In this document: positions 17,937 to 26,520 of the stretch, piece after piece
How the letters are laid out: every line of letters starts with the position of its first letter
Position numbering within the stretch: position 1 is the first letter of the stretch
Assembly: GCA_017514685.1 (NCBI GenBank)
Contig: JAFWJN010000032.1
Coordinates: forward strand, 49,547 to 113,546
Source: Clostridia bacterium
Lineage (GTDB): Bacteria > Bacillota > Clostridia > Christensenellales > CAG-138
Length of the DNA stretch: 64,000 nt
Direction of reading: 5' to 3'
The notes under the pieces: generated by a model
The model's database searches: none
What the model was told of the DNA's origin: nothing
The model's input: only the letters and a program-made list of their open reading frames with translations
Program-made: the position numbers and the translations under genes

Positions 17937-17974
17937 AAAAAACTAAGAAGGTTGTTTAAACAGCCTTCTTAGTT
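17937..17974 (-). terminator. Terminator of the 12-gene sugar operon
   Basis: AACTAAGAAGG (17941-17951) and CCTTCTTAGTT (17964-17974) form an 11-bp stem, and on the minus strand the stem is followed by a T run (complement of 17937-17942). It lies 80 bases past the stop of the TPI-like gene. The rest of the gene-free stretch from 17696 to 18054 shows nothing else I can support. Confidence 0.85.
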
Positions 17975-18054
17975 GGTGGAGGAAGTATGAAGAAGATAAG
18001 TGCTTTTTCAGGAGATTTAATTCATGCTTTGATTTTATGTGAATGCTTATTAGT

Positions 18055-18837
18055 CTATACCGATCTGGCTGCGAGCGCCATACGGATTAACTGATTGAAA
18101 TTCACAGCATTCCAAGCGCTTCTGCCAATGAACAAACCGTTCAGGCCGGGACATTGCGCCAGATCAATAGCATTATTGTTGTTAACGGAGCCGCCGTAGA
18201 AAATCGGGACATCCGGTCCGAGATCATGGAATAGTTCGGATAATTTGTGACGGATAACCTTTACCCGCTCTTCCACATAGTCGCAGGTAACCGGTTTGCC
18301 GTTGACGCCGATTGCCCAGACAGGTTCATATGCGATCCATATTCGACCAGCTTCCTCCGGCTTGATTTCCGAAAGATCTTCGGACAGTTGCTGAATCAGT
18401 ATGTCATCAGCTTTTCCGACATTCTTTTCCTGTTCGGTCTCGCCGATGCACAGAAGACAGATCAGACCGTGATCCAGAGCACACCGGACCTTCTTCCGTT
18501 CCATCTCATCGGTTTCCAGAAAGACATGCCGTCGTTCGGAATGACCGACCATAACCAGGTCGCAGCCGACTTCCTGCAGCATAAGAGGGCTGATCTCTCC
18601 GGTATACTGACCTTTTTCCTCCCAGCCCATATTCTGTGCGCCGAGTTTGAGAAGATCCGGATTCCGATGGCGGTTTGCCTGGTCCAGCGTTGTATAGCTG
18701 GGAATAACAAACAGTTCAAAAGCGTCTCTTGAGAGATCCTCCGTATATTGGCACAGATCGGAAACAAAAGAATTCGTTTCCGCGATGGTTTTATACATTT
18801 TGGTGTTTGTACCCATGTACCACTTTTTGCACGCCAT
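18055..18837 (-). CDS. Triose-phosphate-isomerase-like ketose-phosphate isomerase
   Basis: 260 residues of the TIM family with catalytic residues in place: K13 (GTNTKMYK), H99 (VGHSERR), E171 (AYEPVWAIG) and the phosphate loop FYGGSVNNNN. It differs from glycolytic TPI at the first motif (usual NWKMN). TPI paralogues next to DhaK-type kinases and RpiB-type isomerases (EryH/LerI) convert L-erythrulose 1-phosphate to D-erythrulose 4-phosphate; the same trio occurs here, so that role is inferred. Plain TPI activity remains possible. The start at 18837 has GAGGAA upstream; an upstream extension lacks a ribosome site. Last gene of the operon, 25 bases after the kinase. Confidence 0.85.
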   Translation of the reverse strand: MACKKWYMGTNTKMYKTIAETNSFVSDLCQYTEDLSRDAFELFVIPSYTTLDQANRHRNPDLLKLGAQNMGWEEKGQYTGEISPLMLQEVGCDLVMVGHSERRHVFLETDEMERKKVRCALDHGLICLLCIGETEQEKNVGKADDILIQQLSEDLSEIKPEEAGRIWIAYEPVWAIGVNGKPVTCDYVEERVKVIRHKLSELFHDLGPDVPIFYGGSVNNNNAIDLAQCPGLNGLFIGRSAWNAVNFNQLIRMALAARSV

Positions 18838-18862
18838 ATTCTTTCCTCTGATTGTCCTGCCG

Positions 18863-20557
18863 TCAATCCGATATCCGGCTTTTGGTATAGTATGGGCTGG
18901 AGCAGGGCATGTCATAATACTTTTTCAGTTCATCATCAATTTTCAGAACAGAGATTGATGCGCCCGCCATTTCCATGGTGGTGACAAGGCTGTTGACATC
19001 CATATCATGCACGACAAGGCCTGCTTCTTCACAGAGCATTGCCAGTTTGCGGTTCAGAATCATCAGTTCCATCAGCGTCGTGCTTCCGAGTCCGTTGACA
19101 TAAGTGCAGATGACATCACCCTTTTTCAGGTTACCCTCTTCGACAATCCGAGAGAACAGGCTGGTACAGATCTCGTCGGCGCTCTGCATTTTGATCCGTT
19201 TGATCCCGGGTTCTCCGTGAATGCCGAGCCCATACTCCATCTCGTCTTCCGGGAGGGTGAAGATAGGTTCTTTCTGCCCCGGAATCGTTGCTCCTTCCAG
19301 GCCGATTCCAATCGAATACAGATTGTCTCTGGCTTTTTCCGTTACACGGAAAGCTTCCTCAAGAGAAAGTTCTGAACAGGCTGCCCCAGCAATCTTGATC
19401 ATAAGGACATCGCCGGCGATTCCGCGTCGGTCCGTGATCCTTTCGGCAGGAGCGGACGCGATATCATCCCATACGCGGACGGTTTTTGTCTGGATCCCTT
19501 TTGCCGCGAGAATCTCCGCTGCTTTATCAAAATTCAGATTATCACCGGTATAGTTCCCGTACAGGAACAGGACACCGGCACCCCGGTCTGCGGCTTCGGA
19601 CACCTTGCAGATTGTTTCCGGGTGCGGGGCTGCAAAGACGTTTCCGTTGGCTGCGCAGTCCGCCAGATTCTCCCCGATAAAGAATCCAAACATCGGTTCA
19701 TGACCGGATCCGCCTCCGACCAGAAGCGCGGTTTTTCCTTCGGGGATTACTTTTTTCACCAGTCCGTTTACTCCGGGAACTGCTTTGATGCTCTTGCCGT
19801 ATGCGTAAAGGAATCCTTCGCTTTCCTCCTTTACGACATCCTCCGGACGGTTAATGATTTTCTTTTTTGATTCCACATCGGCTCTGACAGCTTCTTCCTT
19901 TTTCTCGATTACCGGATCGGGGGTTTCATTGCCGGTGACAAAATCGGCCATTGCCGTAAACAGCAACCATACGCTGGTTGCACCGGCATCCTGATGGCCT
20001 TTGGCTCTTTCGCCCAGATTTTTTGCACGTCCGTATTTTGCAACATACTCCTTTGTTTTCTCAAGACCTTCCAGAGAAGCTTTTTTCGCTGCTTTTAGCA
20101 ATTCCTCGAAGGACCCCATATGTTCCGACATGGCGCGGACTGCTGGAGCCAGGGCGTCGACCATCGTTTTGTCGCCCTCTTTCGCATGGCCGATCCTCTG
20201 AACGGATTCAAGACCTGACCGGAAGTGTTCATACAGCATCTCCGGGGAAAGGCAGGATGCAGGAGGCTGATTCTTTGCGTTTCCGGAGAACATGGAGGAG
20301 AAGATCATGCCAGAAGCACCGCCCATGGTGTTTTCCATTGCCTGTCCGGTTTTTGAGAACAAAGCATAGATGTCCGAACCGTCTGATTCTTGATCCAAGA
20401 CCTTTCGGACCGCGATCATGCCGTTCTTCATGCCGATTCCGTGGTCTCCATCGCCGATTGCGCCGTCTATTTTCGCAAGGTAAAGCTCATTGCGGATGAT
20501 TTTATCCGCGCAGGCATAAAGCATATTCTTAAGGCTTTGATAATCCATTTGATTCAT
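18863..20557 (-). CDS. Fused DhaL-DhaK ketose kinase (dihydroxyacetone kinase family)
   Basis: 564 residues. The ATP-binding DhaL domain comes first (about 1-210; Mg/ATP motif DGAIGDGDHG at 31-40), then the substrate DhaK domain (about 245-564; GGGSGHEP at 281-288, GNYTGDN, and H447 in GLGIHGEPG, the His that forms a hemiaminal with the ketose carbonyl). Canonical ATP-dependent DHA kinases have the opposite order, DhaK then DhaL. Single-chain ATP-dependent kinases of this kind also phosphorylate erythrulose (LerK/DerK), which fits the flanking isomerases. The start is the ATG seven bases from GGAGGA; an upstream frame lacks a ribosome site. Confidence 0.88.
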   Translation of the reverse strand: MNQMDYQSLKNMLYACADKIIRNELYLAKIDGAIGDGDHGIGMKNGMIAVRKVLDQESDGSDIYALFSKTGQAMENTMGGASGMIFSSMFSGNAKNQPPASCLSPEMLYEHFRSGLESVQRIGHAKEGDKTMVDALAPAVRAMSEHMGSFEELLKAAKKASLEGLEKTKEYVAKYGRAKNLGERAKGHQDAGATSVWLLFTAMADFVTGNETPDPVIEKKEEAVRADVESKKKIINRPEDVVKEESEGFLYAYGKSIKAVPGVNGLVKKVIPEGKTALLVGGGSGHEPMFGFFIGENLADCAANGNVFAAPHPETICKVSEAADRGAGVLFLYGNYTGDNLNFDKAAEILAAKGIQTKTVRVWDDIASAPAERITDRRGIAGDVLMIKIAGAACSELSLEEAFRVTEKARDNLYSIGIGLEGATIPGQKEPIFTLPEDEMEYGLGIHGEPGIKRIKMQSADEICTSLFSRIVEEGNLKKGDVICTYVNGLGSTTLMELMILNRKLAMLCEEAGLVVHDMDVNSLVTTMEMAGASISVLKIDDELKKYYDMPCSSPYYTKSRISD

Positions 20558-20684
20558 TGCAGCTTCCTCCGTTTTTTCCGCTCTGTCAATGTCAGCGGCT
20601 TTTTTCATGCTTTTCCATACAGAATTCATCAAAAATGAAACAGAACACTTCTCTTAACAGGAACAGGTCCGTTTCCAGCAGGAC

Positions 20685-21128
20685 TCAGACGGAATGTTCC
20701 TTCTCATATTCTGTGATGGCGTTTACTTTGGGAACAGAACGGCTCTTCCAGTCGAACTGTCTTTCAAGATATTCTTTGATCATAACTTTTGCCGATTCGA
20801 TTCCGACGACCTGCGCGCCGAGTGTGATGATATTCGCGTTATTGCTCAGTTCCGCCCTCTGTGCTTGGTAGATATCTGAGATGCAGGCAGCATAAGCGCC
20901 TTTCACTTTGTTCGCGGCGATCGACACGCCGATTCCCGTTCCGCAGAAGATGATTCCACGGTCCATTTTTCCGGCGGCGACATCTTCAGCAATCCGGATT
21001 GCGACATTCGCGTAGATCGGGTCATCGCTGCCATAATCTTTCACTTCATGTCCCAGTCCAGTTATGAACGGAATGATTTTTTCCTTGTATGCTGTTGCGT
21101 TGGGATCACAGCCGATTGCGATTTTCAT
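20685..21128 (-). CDS. RpiB/LacAB-type isomerase lacking ring-opening histidines
   Basis: 147 residues. The catalytic Cys62 (FCGTGIGVSIAANK) of RpiB is kept. Two His positions of E. coli RpiB are changed: GCDH becomes GCDP (residue 9) and the HND of the QHNDTN motif becomes SNN (S95). Loss of the ring-opening His fits a substrate that cannot cyclise, such as erythrulose 4-phosphate, the substrate of the EryI/DerI branch, which yields D-erythrose 4-phosphate. It stands between the isomerase-like gene and the kinase. The role is inferred; ribose 5-phosphate isomerase is the alternative. Confidence 0.85.
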   Translation of the reverse strand: MKIAIGCDPNATAYKEKIIPFITGLGHEVKDYGSDDPIYANVAIRIAEDVAAGKMDRGIIFCGTGIGVSIAANKVKGAYAACISDIYQAQRAELSNNANIITLGAQVVGIESAKVMIKEYLERQFDWKSRSVPKVNAITEYEKEHSV

Positions 21129-21152
21129 ATTATAATGCTCCTTATAGAATGC

Positions 21153-22631
21153 TCATTCATTGTCAAACGGATTTTCGTGGTCATAAAGCACGCCGCGAGG
21201 CCGGTTATAGGAGATATCCTGCACGGAGAGCAGATCCAGAACATTATAGAGAAGTTTTCCGAAATGCCCGAACGCGACGGCTCCATGATGTGGGAAATGT
21301 TTTTCGATCAGAACATACCGATAAAAACGGTCCATTTCTCTGATTGCAAAGATGCCGATGCCGCCAAAGGATGCCGTATTCACTGGAAGAACTTCTCCCT
21401 GTGCGATATAAGCCTTCAGGGTGCCTGAGGGGTCGGCATGCAGGCGGTAGAATGTGATATCGCCCGAGACGATGTTCCCTTCCAGAGTGCCTCTGGTGAA
21501 ATCAGGGTCTCTGCCGTTTTCAAGGTTTCTGTTCTGAATCAGCATGTATTGCATGCTGCTGTTGCAGAGCTTGCAAGCAGGGGTGTTTCCGCAGTGGAAA
21601 CCCATGAATGTTTCTTCCAGGCGGTAATTGTACCTGCCAGCGATATGCTCGCGGAACATGGACTCGGGGACCGTGTTGTTGATATCCAGGAGGGTGACTG
21701 CGTCGTTGGACAGGCAGGCTCCGATATATTCTGACAGCGTGCCGTATATATCGACCTCGCAACCGACCGGTATGCCTCTGGATGCCAGTCTGCTGTTGAC
21801 GTAGCATGGCTCAAACCCGAACTGGACCGGAAAAGCCGGCCAGCATTTATTGGCAAAGGCAACATATTCGCGGGTGCCTTTATTTTCTTCCGCCCAGTCC
21901 AAAAGCGTCAGTTCATACTGTGCTAACCGGTTCAGTATCTGAGGATAGGTATTGCCGCTGCCAAGTTCCTGTGCCATGTCGGCAGCAACTTCCGGGATGC
22001 GCGGGTCATCGGCATGATTCTGAAACGCCACATACAGATCCAGCTCGGAGTTTTCCTGAATCTCAACGCCGAGGTCATAGAGACCCTTGATTGGGGCGTT
22101 GCATGCAAAGAAATCCTGAGGTCTTGGACCAAAGGTGATGATCTTCAGATTCCTGACGCCGATCAGAGCACGTGCGACCGGAATGAATTCGCGAATCTTA
22201 TCTGCCAGTTCTTTTGCGTTTCCGATCGGATATTTGGGGATATAGGCTTTCAGATGACGAAGCCCGAGATTGTAGGAGCAGTTCAGAAGACCGCAGTAAG
22301 CATCTCCGCGCCCGTGCCTCAGATCGCCGTCACCTTCCGCCGCCGCAACATACATGCAGGGACCGTCAAACATCCTTGCAATCAGTGTCTCCGGAGTTTC
22401 CGGACCGAAATTGCCCAGAAACACCGTCAGCGCGTTGCATCCAGCGTTCTTTATGATTCTGACAGCCTCCACAGCTTCTTTTTCGTTTTCCACGATGATT
22501 TCACATTCGAAAATATCATCCGCATATTCCCGGACAATGGCTCTGCGGCGTCTTTCAGCCAGTTCCCTTGGAAAGCAATCCCTTGAAACTGCGACCAGTC
22601 CCATTTTGATCTGAGGTATATTTCCTGCCAT
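21153..22631 (-). CDS. L-fucose/L-arabinose isomerase-like protein
   Basis: 492 residues from the ATG that follows GGGGAGGAAA. The fold is that of the fucose/arabinose isomerase superfamily: an N-terminal Rossmann-like half (MGLVAVSRDCFPREL), then metal-site candidates in the C-terminal half including E in GCEVDIYGTLSEYIG, D in LLDINNT, and H in FMGFHCGNT. These enzymes interconvert aldoses and ketoses with a divalent metal. As the first of four sugar enzymes before a ketose kinase, it probably makes the ketose that DhaLK phosphorylates. A C5/C6 sugar is usual for the family, but the downstream enzymes suggest a C4 or related substrate. Confidence 0.75.
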   Translation of the reverse strand: MAGNIPQIKMGLVAVSRDCFPRELAERRRRAIVREYADDIFECEIIVENEKEAVEAVRIIKNAGCNALTVFLGNFGPETPETLIARMFDGPCMYVAAAEGDGDLRHGRGDAYCGLLNCSYNLGLRHLKAYIPKYPIGNAKELADKIREFIPVARALIGVRNLKIITFGPRPQDFFACNAPIKGLYDLGVEIQENSELDLYVAFQNHADDPRIPEVAADMAQELGSGNTYPQILNRLAQYELTLLDWAEENKGTREYVAFANKCWPAFPVQFGFEPCYVNSRLASRGIPVGCEVDIYGTLSEYIGACLSNDAVTLLDINNTVPESMFREHIAGRYNYRLEETFMGFHCGNTPACKLCNSSMQYMLIQNRNLENGRDPDFTRGTLEGNIVSGDITFYRLHADPSGTLKAYIAQGEVLPVNTASFGGIGIFAIREMDRFYRYVLIEKHFPHHGAVAFGHFGKLLYNVLDLLSVQDISYNRPRGVLYDHENPFDNE

Positions 22632-22717
22632 CTCTGTGTTTCCTCCCCTGGTTTTTGGATTGTGCGTCGGTCTTTTGTTATCTGGAATGAAAAGCGAATC
22701 GATATGATTCACACCAT

Positions 22718-24529
22718 TTATCCGAGTTCATTTTCCTTTTTGCTTTTTGGAATGTTGATTTCGATACAGGTACCGAACTGCGGTTTGCTGAATATATGCA
22801 GAGAACTGTTCTCTCCATATCTGAGTTGTACCCTTCTCCAAGTATTCATCAAGCCAATACTATTGTTATAACCTTCCAATTTGTCTTCTTTTGATTGCTC
22901 CTGTAAAGTTCGGAGTTTAGCGGAATCGATTCCGACACCGTTATCCAAAGCACGGATACGAACAGTGTCACCTTCATCGCATATTTTGATTCTCATTTTC
23001 AGTTGCCGGTCGGTTGCCCTAGCATGCTGAATACTGTTTTCGATAAGTGGCTGCAGAATCAGCCGCGGTATTCTGCAGGAAAGAATGACACCTTGTACCT
23101 GTTGGGAATAACTGATCCTGTCGCCGAGACGGTTCTTTTGAATGTCAATATAGGCTTGAATCGAACGAAGCTCTTCATCAATGGATACATCATCGCCGGG
23201 ATTTTCAAGTGCATATCGCAGCAGACTGGACAATCCGAGAATCATATTGGAAGCTTCATTAGGTTTTCCGGTATAGGAAATGGTCTTCCAGTAAATGGAA
23301 TCCAAAGTGTTATATAGAAAATGAGGATTAATCTGTGCCTGAAGAGCCTGCATTTCCAGAATGGAGGTTTTGACTTTATTGTTTGCCAGATGAACCTGCG
23401 CGGACTCGTATTCCACTACGGTTTTCATCAGACTGTTGTAAACTCGGCTGTAGAGATCTCCGTTTCCATCATATTCCTGCGGGATGATTTTCTCCCCTGT
23501 TTTATTCGCGATCAGATCGAGAATATATCTGAGATTACGATATTCCAAATCAGTTTTTCGGATTGAGAAGAAAAGAGCAACCGCAACCGCAATCGAAACA
23601 CATAGGAGCGAGGCCAGCAACATCAAGAGTGACAATTGATAAATGCTCTGATACGGAGTCAGAACATAACAGTAAATAATGCTGTCATCCACCTGTTCCT
23701 GCAGCACATGATAACGCTTTGTTGCGATTAGTCCTTCGATTGTTTCATCCGTCCAGGAGAGCCGGTAGAATTCATCGTTTCCTACGACAATCTCCTGCTT
23801 ATCATTTGTTACAATGAGAAGGCTGTTCATTGGATTGTCTAGTTTGGAGAACTCTCTTTCTATCATGGACCTTTTTATATTCACAACCACATAACCAGTC
23901 TTTACAGTACTTTCCTGCAGACCGATGCGCAGTACGTAAGTACTCAGTCCGTCCTTGCCAGGGAATCTTCCGTCATCAGATGCATCAGATATAATCATTC
24001 GTTGCCGGGGTTCCGAACTGTCAATAATCCAGTTTAACCATTCACGATCTGTCTGAGCTGCATATGGAAAGCCGGTTGGTTGGCTCGACAGATACTGATC
24101 TTCCACACCTTCGAAACAGATATAGATAGCATCTGCATACTTGTATGCATCTCGGTTTGATTCCAACGTGTTCAGCACATCACGAATTCGGCGATAGTCT
24201 GAGTAAGTATGTGGCCCCTGTCGCATCATCAGCATCAGTTTCATCTGAATGACGATAGACGGGTTGTTGCTCAGGGTGATCCCTTGGTATTCAGCCACGT
24301 GAGCGACTTCATCCACGATGTTTTTCTCATGCAGGAGCATGTTCTGCGCAGACGATTTACTCAGTTCTTGCATGCTGAAGAAGGTGATGGTGATAAAGGC
24401 AATGCAGACGAGCGTTATCGGCAGGACACTGCCCAGCAGCTGGGAGACGATATTCTCGAGAAAAAACTTTTTCCGGATTTCGTCATTCTTTTCGATTCTT
24501 TGCTCTGTATTCTTCCGGCCCGATTCCAT
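22718..24529 (-). CDS. YesM-type sensor histidine kinase
   Basis: 603 residues. One membrane helix at about 30-52, an extracellular sensor region (about 55-300), a second helix (about 302-325), a linker, the His_kinase domain with the phosphoacceptor in QINPHFLYNTLDSIYWK, and a HATPase domain (N box ENSIQHA, G box DNGVGID, and YGENSSLHI). This class senses extracellular sugars, often with an ABC binding protein, and pairs with YesN-type regulators. Its start lies inside the response-regulator gene (47-base overlap), so the two are coupled. The stop is 86 bases before the isomerase-like gene. Confidence 0.92.
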   Translation of the reverse strand: MESGRKNTEQRIEKNDEIRKKFFLENIVSQLLGSVLPITLVCIAFITITFFSMQELSKSSAQNMLLHEKNIVDEVAHVAEYQGITLSNNPSIVIQMKLMLMMRQGPHTYSDYRRIRDVLNTLESNRDAYKYADAIYICFEGVEDQYLSSQPTGFPYAAQTDREWLNWIIDSSEPRQRMIISDASDDGRFPGKDGLSTYVLRIGLQESTVKTGYVVVNIKRSMIEREFSKLDNPMNSLLIVTNDKQEIVVGNDEFYRLSWTDETIEGLIATKRYHVLQEQVDDSIIYCYVLTPYQSIYQLSLLMLLASLLCVSIAVAVALFFSIRKTDLEYRNLRYILDLIANKTGEKIIPQEYDGNGDLYSRVYNSLMKTVVEYESAQVHLANNKVKTSILEMQALQAQINPHFLYNTLDSIYWKTISYTGKPNEASNMILGLSSLLRYALENPGDDVSIDEELRSIQAYIDIQKNRLGDRISYSQQVQGVILSCRIPRLILQPLIENSIQHARATDRQLKMRIKICDEGDTVRIRALDNGVGIDSAKLRTLQEQSKEDKLEGYNNSIGLMNTWRRVQLRYGENSSLHIFSKPQFGTCIEINIPKSKKENELG

Positions 24530-25220
24530 AGTACCTCTTAAAGCTCCGCGTAAAGTTTCTCGGATGTGAATAGCCCAGTTCCTCGCTGATCTGCTTGACC
24601 AGTATATCTGTCCAAATTAGATAATCCGCCCCTTTTTTCATCTTCTTGCGTGTAATGAAGGCGGAGAAGTTTTCATTGAATAGCTTCAGAAAGTAGGAAC
24701 TGAAGTAATAGGGATTCATATTCATCATGTCTGCGACACTCTTCAGTGATACTGTCTTCAGGTTGTCATCGATATACCTGGAAATCTTTTCCTCAGCACT
24801 CGCTTCGGCTTCGGGGAATAAGTTCTTTGATTCGCCCGCTTTCTGGTCCAGTTCCGCCTTGATCTTTGAAAAAGTTTCCGTAATCTCTTCAAAAGAAGCC
24901 GGTTTCAGAATAAAATACTTTACGTTCATCTGCACGGCGGAATACGCAAACTCAAATTTTCTGTACGCGGTCAAAAAGACAATCTCTATCTTGGGATAGA
25001 GCTTCCGGCATTCGGCAGCCAGTGAAATGCCGTCTCCGTCCACCATCAGAATGTCGGTCAGCAGCACATCCACATCTTCATGCTCTTTTAAAAACTCCAG
25101 CGCAAGCCGGCCGCTTTCCGTCATACCGGCGATCGTGAACCCGATGGATTCCCATGGATAAAAATGAGCTAATCCCTCTCTGATTCCGGTCTCGTCATCA
25201 CAAAGCAAAACTCGATACAT
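24483..25220 (-). CDS. YesN-type response regulator with AraC DNA-binding domain
   Basis: 245 residues. Receiver domain (about 1-120) with acidic pair DDE at 8-10, phosphoacceptor Asp in LLTDILMVDGDG, Thr in FLTAYRKFEFA and Lys in YFILKP; C-terminal AraC-type double helix-turn-helix ending SFKRYYGIGPEEYR. The start follows GAGGAGGCGTT. It is preceded by a 116-base gap after the alcohol dehydrogenase, where an internal promoter could lie. It probably activates this operon in response to its sugar. Confidence 0.93.
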   Translation of the reverse strand: MYRVLLCDDETGIREGLAHFYPWESIGFTIAGMTESGRLALEFLKEHEDVDVLLTDILMVDGDGISLAAECRKLYPKIEIVFLTAYRKFEFAYSAVQMNVKYFILKPASFEEITETFSKIKAELDQKAGESKNLFPEAEASAEEKISRYIDDNLKTVSLKSVADMMNMNPYYFSSYFLKLFNENFSAFITRKKMKKGADYLIWTDILVKQISEELGYSHPRNFTRSFKRYYGIGPEEYRAKNRKE

Positions 25221-25336
25221 AACGCCTCCTCGGGGGTTGGGTTATTCGCTTCCGATAAAACAATAATAAACGAAAACCGACAGAATTGATATCATGAGTA
25301 GGAGGAAAAGCATCTATCGGTTTCGTTTTTACAATG

Positions 25337-26518
25337 TCAGACCGCCATCCGGAGAATAGTAATGATATCGCTTTTTTTCAGCTCTTCCAGATGACCGATG
25401 GTGTGTGTCTCATGATCCACAGCCCGGTCCGCTAGAAGATCGATGATTTCCGGGGAGGAGACGATACCGAGTTCACCGAGGCTGGTCGGGAGATTTACGC
25501 TTCTAAAGTGGCGGCAGAGCCGGTTGATTCCTTCCAGCGCGACAGCTTCTTTACAGGATGCATCAGCCGGCACGCCCATCACATTGACGGCAAAGGAATA
25601 GAAACGTTCCACATTTTTCGGCATGACATATCTTGCCCAGGAACCCCAGATCGCCGTTAAACCTGCGCCGTGAGGCACATCGAATTCACCGCTGATCTCA
25701 TGCTCGATGGTGTGGCATGCCCAGTCTCCGGTATGACCGCATCCGGTGATCCCGTTATGGGATAAGGTTGCGCACCACATGATCTGCTCCCGGATTGTAT
25801 AATCGTCCGGATTATTCTGAATGGTCGTCATGTAGCCCAGGATCTGGCGCATGAGCGTTTCCGCAACGGCATCGGTCAGAAGACAATCGAATTCGTTTGT
25901 GAAATAGCGCTCCATCGTATGCATGAAGATATCTGCACAGCCGATTTCTGTCTGCCGGAGGTTGAGCGATACGGTAAGGGAGGGGTCCAGAATGGAGAAT
26001 GTGCACCGGATGGCTGCGCTTTTGGTACTGCGCTTCAGATTCGTACGGTCATCGGTGATGACCAGCGCGTCCCATACCTCGCTTCCGGATGCAGGCATTG
26101 TCACAATGCTTCCGACAGGAAGCGCTTTCGAAATCCTTCGCGAAGTTGAGAAATAATCCCAAACGTCCACGGTTTCGTCCGCCAGCCCCGCGGCAACAGC
26201 CTTGGCGGTGTCGATGACACTGCCTCCGCCGATTGCAAGCAGAAAGTCAACTTCCGCTTCTTTTCCGACCTGGATTCCTTCGTAGACTCTTGACAGCTTG
26301 GGATTGGGCTCGATCCCGCCGAAAAGGATATAATCCATTCCAGCCTTTCCAACCTGTTCCGCAACGCTATCCAGAAGGCCGCTGGCTTTTGCATGCCTGC
26401 TCCCGTAGAGGATCATCACCTTTTTGGCATGATATTTTAATAACAGTTCACCGACATGCATCCATTCATTGGTTCCGAACCGGACCTCTGTCGGGAGAGT
26501 AAAAGTAAAGGACTTCAT
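25337..26518 (-). CDS. Iron-type (group III) alcohol dehydrogenase, BDH/YqhD branch
   Basis: 393 residues. NAD(P) site GGGSVIDTAK (about 97-106) and metal ligands in CADIFMHTMERYF (Asp, His), WACHTIEHEISG and FDVPHGAGL (His each). These enzymes interconvert primary alcohols and aldehydes or polyols. Two bases separate it from the preceding TIM-barrel gene, so it is co-translated. In this operon it could oxidise a polyol to the sugar acted on by the isomerase, or dispose of an aldehyde; the sequence does not decide. Confidence 0.9.
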   Translation of the reverse strand: MKSFTFTLPTEVRFGTNEWMHVGELLLKYHAKKVMILYGSRHAKASGLLDSVAEQVGKAGMDYILFGGIEPNPKLSRVYEGIQVGKEAEVDFLLAIGGGSVIDTAKAVAAGLADETVDVWDYFSTSRRISKALPVGSIVTMPASGSEVWDALVITDDRTNLKRSTKSAAIRCTFSILDPSLTVSLNLRQTEIGCADIFMHTMERYFTNEFDCLLTDAVAETLMRQILGYMTTIQNNPDDYTIREQIMWCATLSHNGITGCGHTGDWACHTIEHEISGEFDVPHGAGLTAIWGSWARYVMPKNVERFYSFAVNVMGVPADASCKEAVALEGINRLCRHFRSVNLPTSLGELGIVSSPEIIDLLADRAVDHETHTIGHLEELKKSDIITILRMAV

Positions 26519-26520
26519 AA

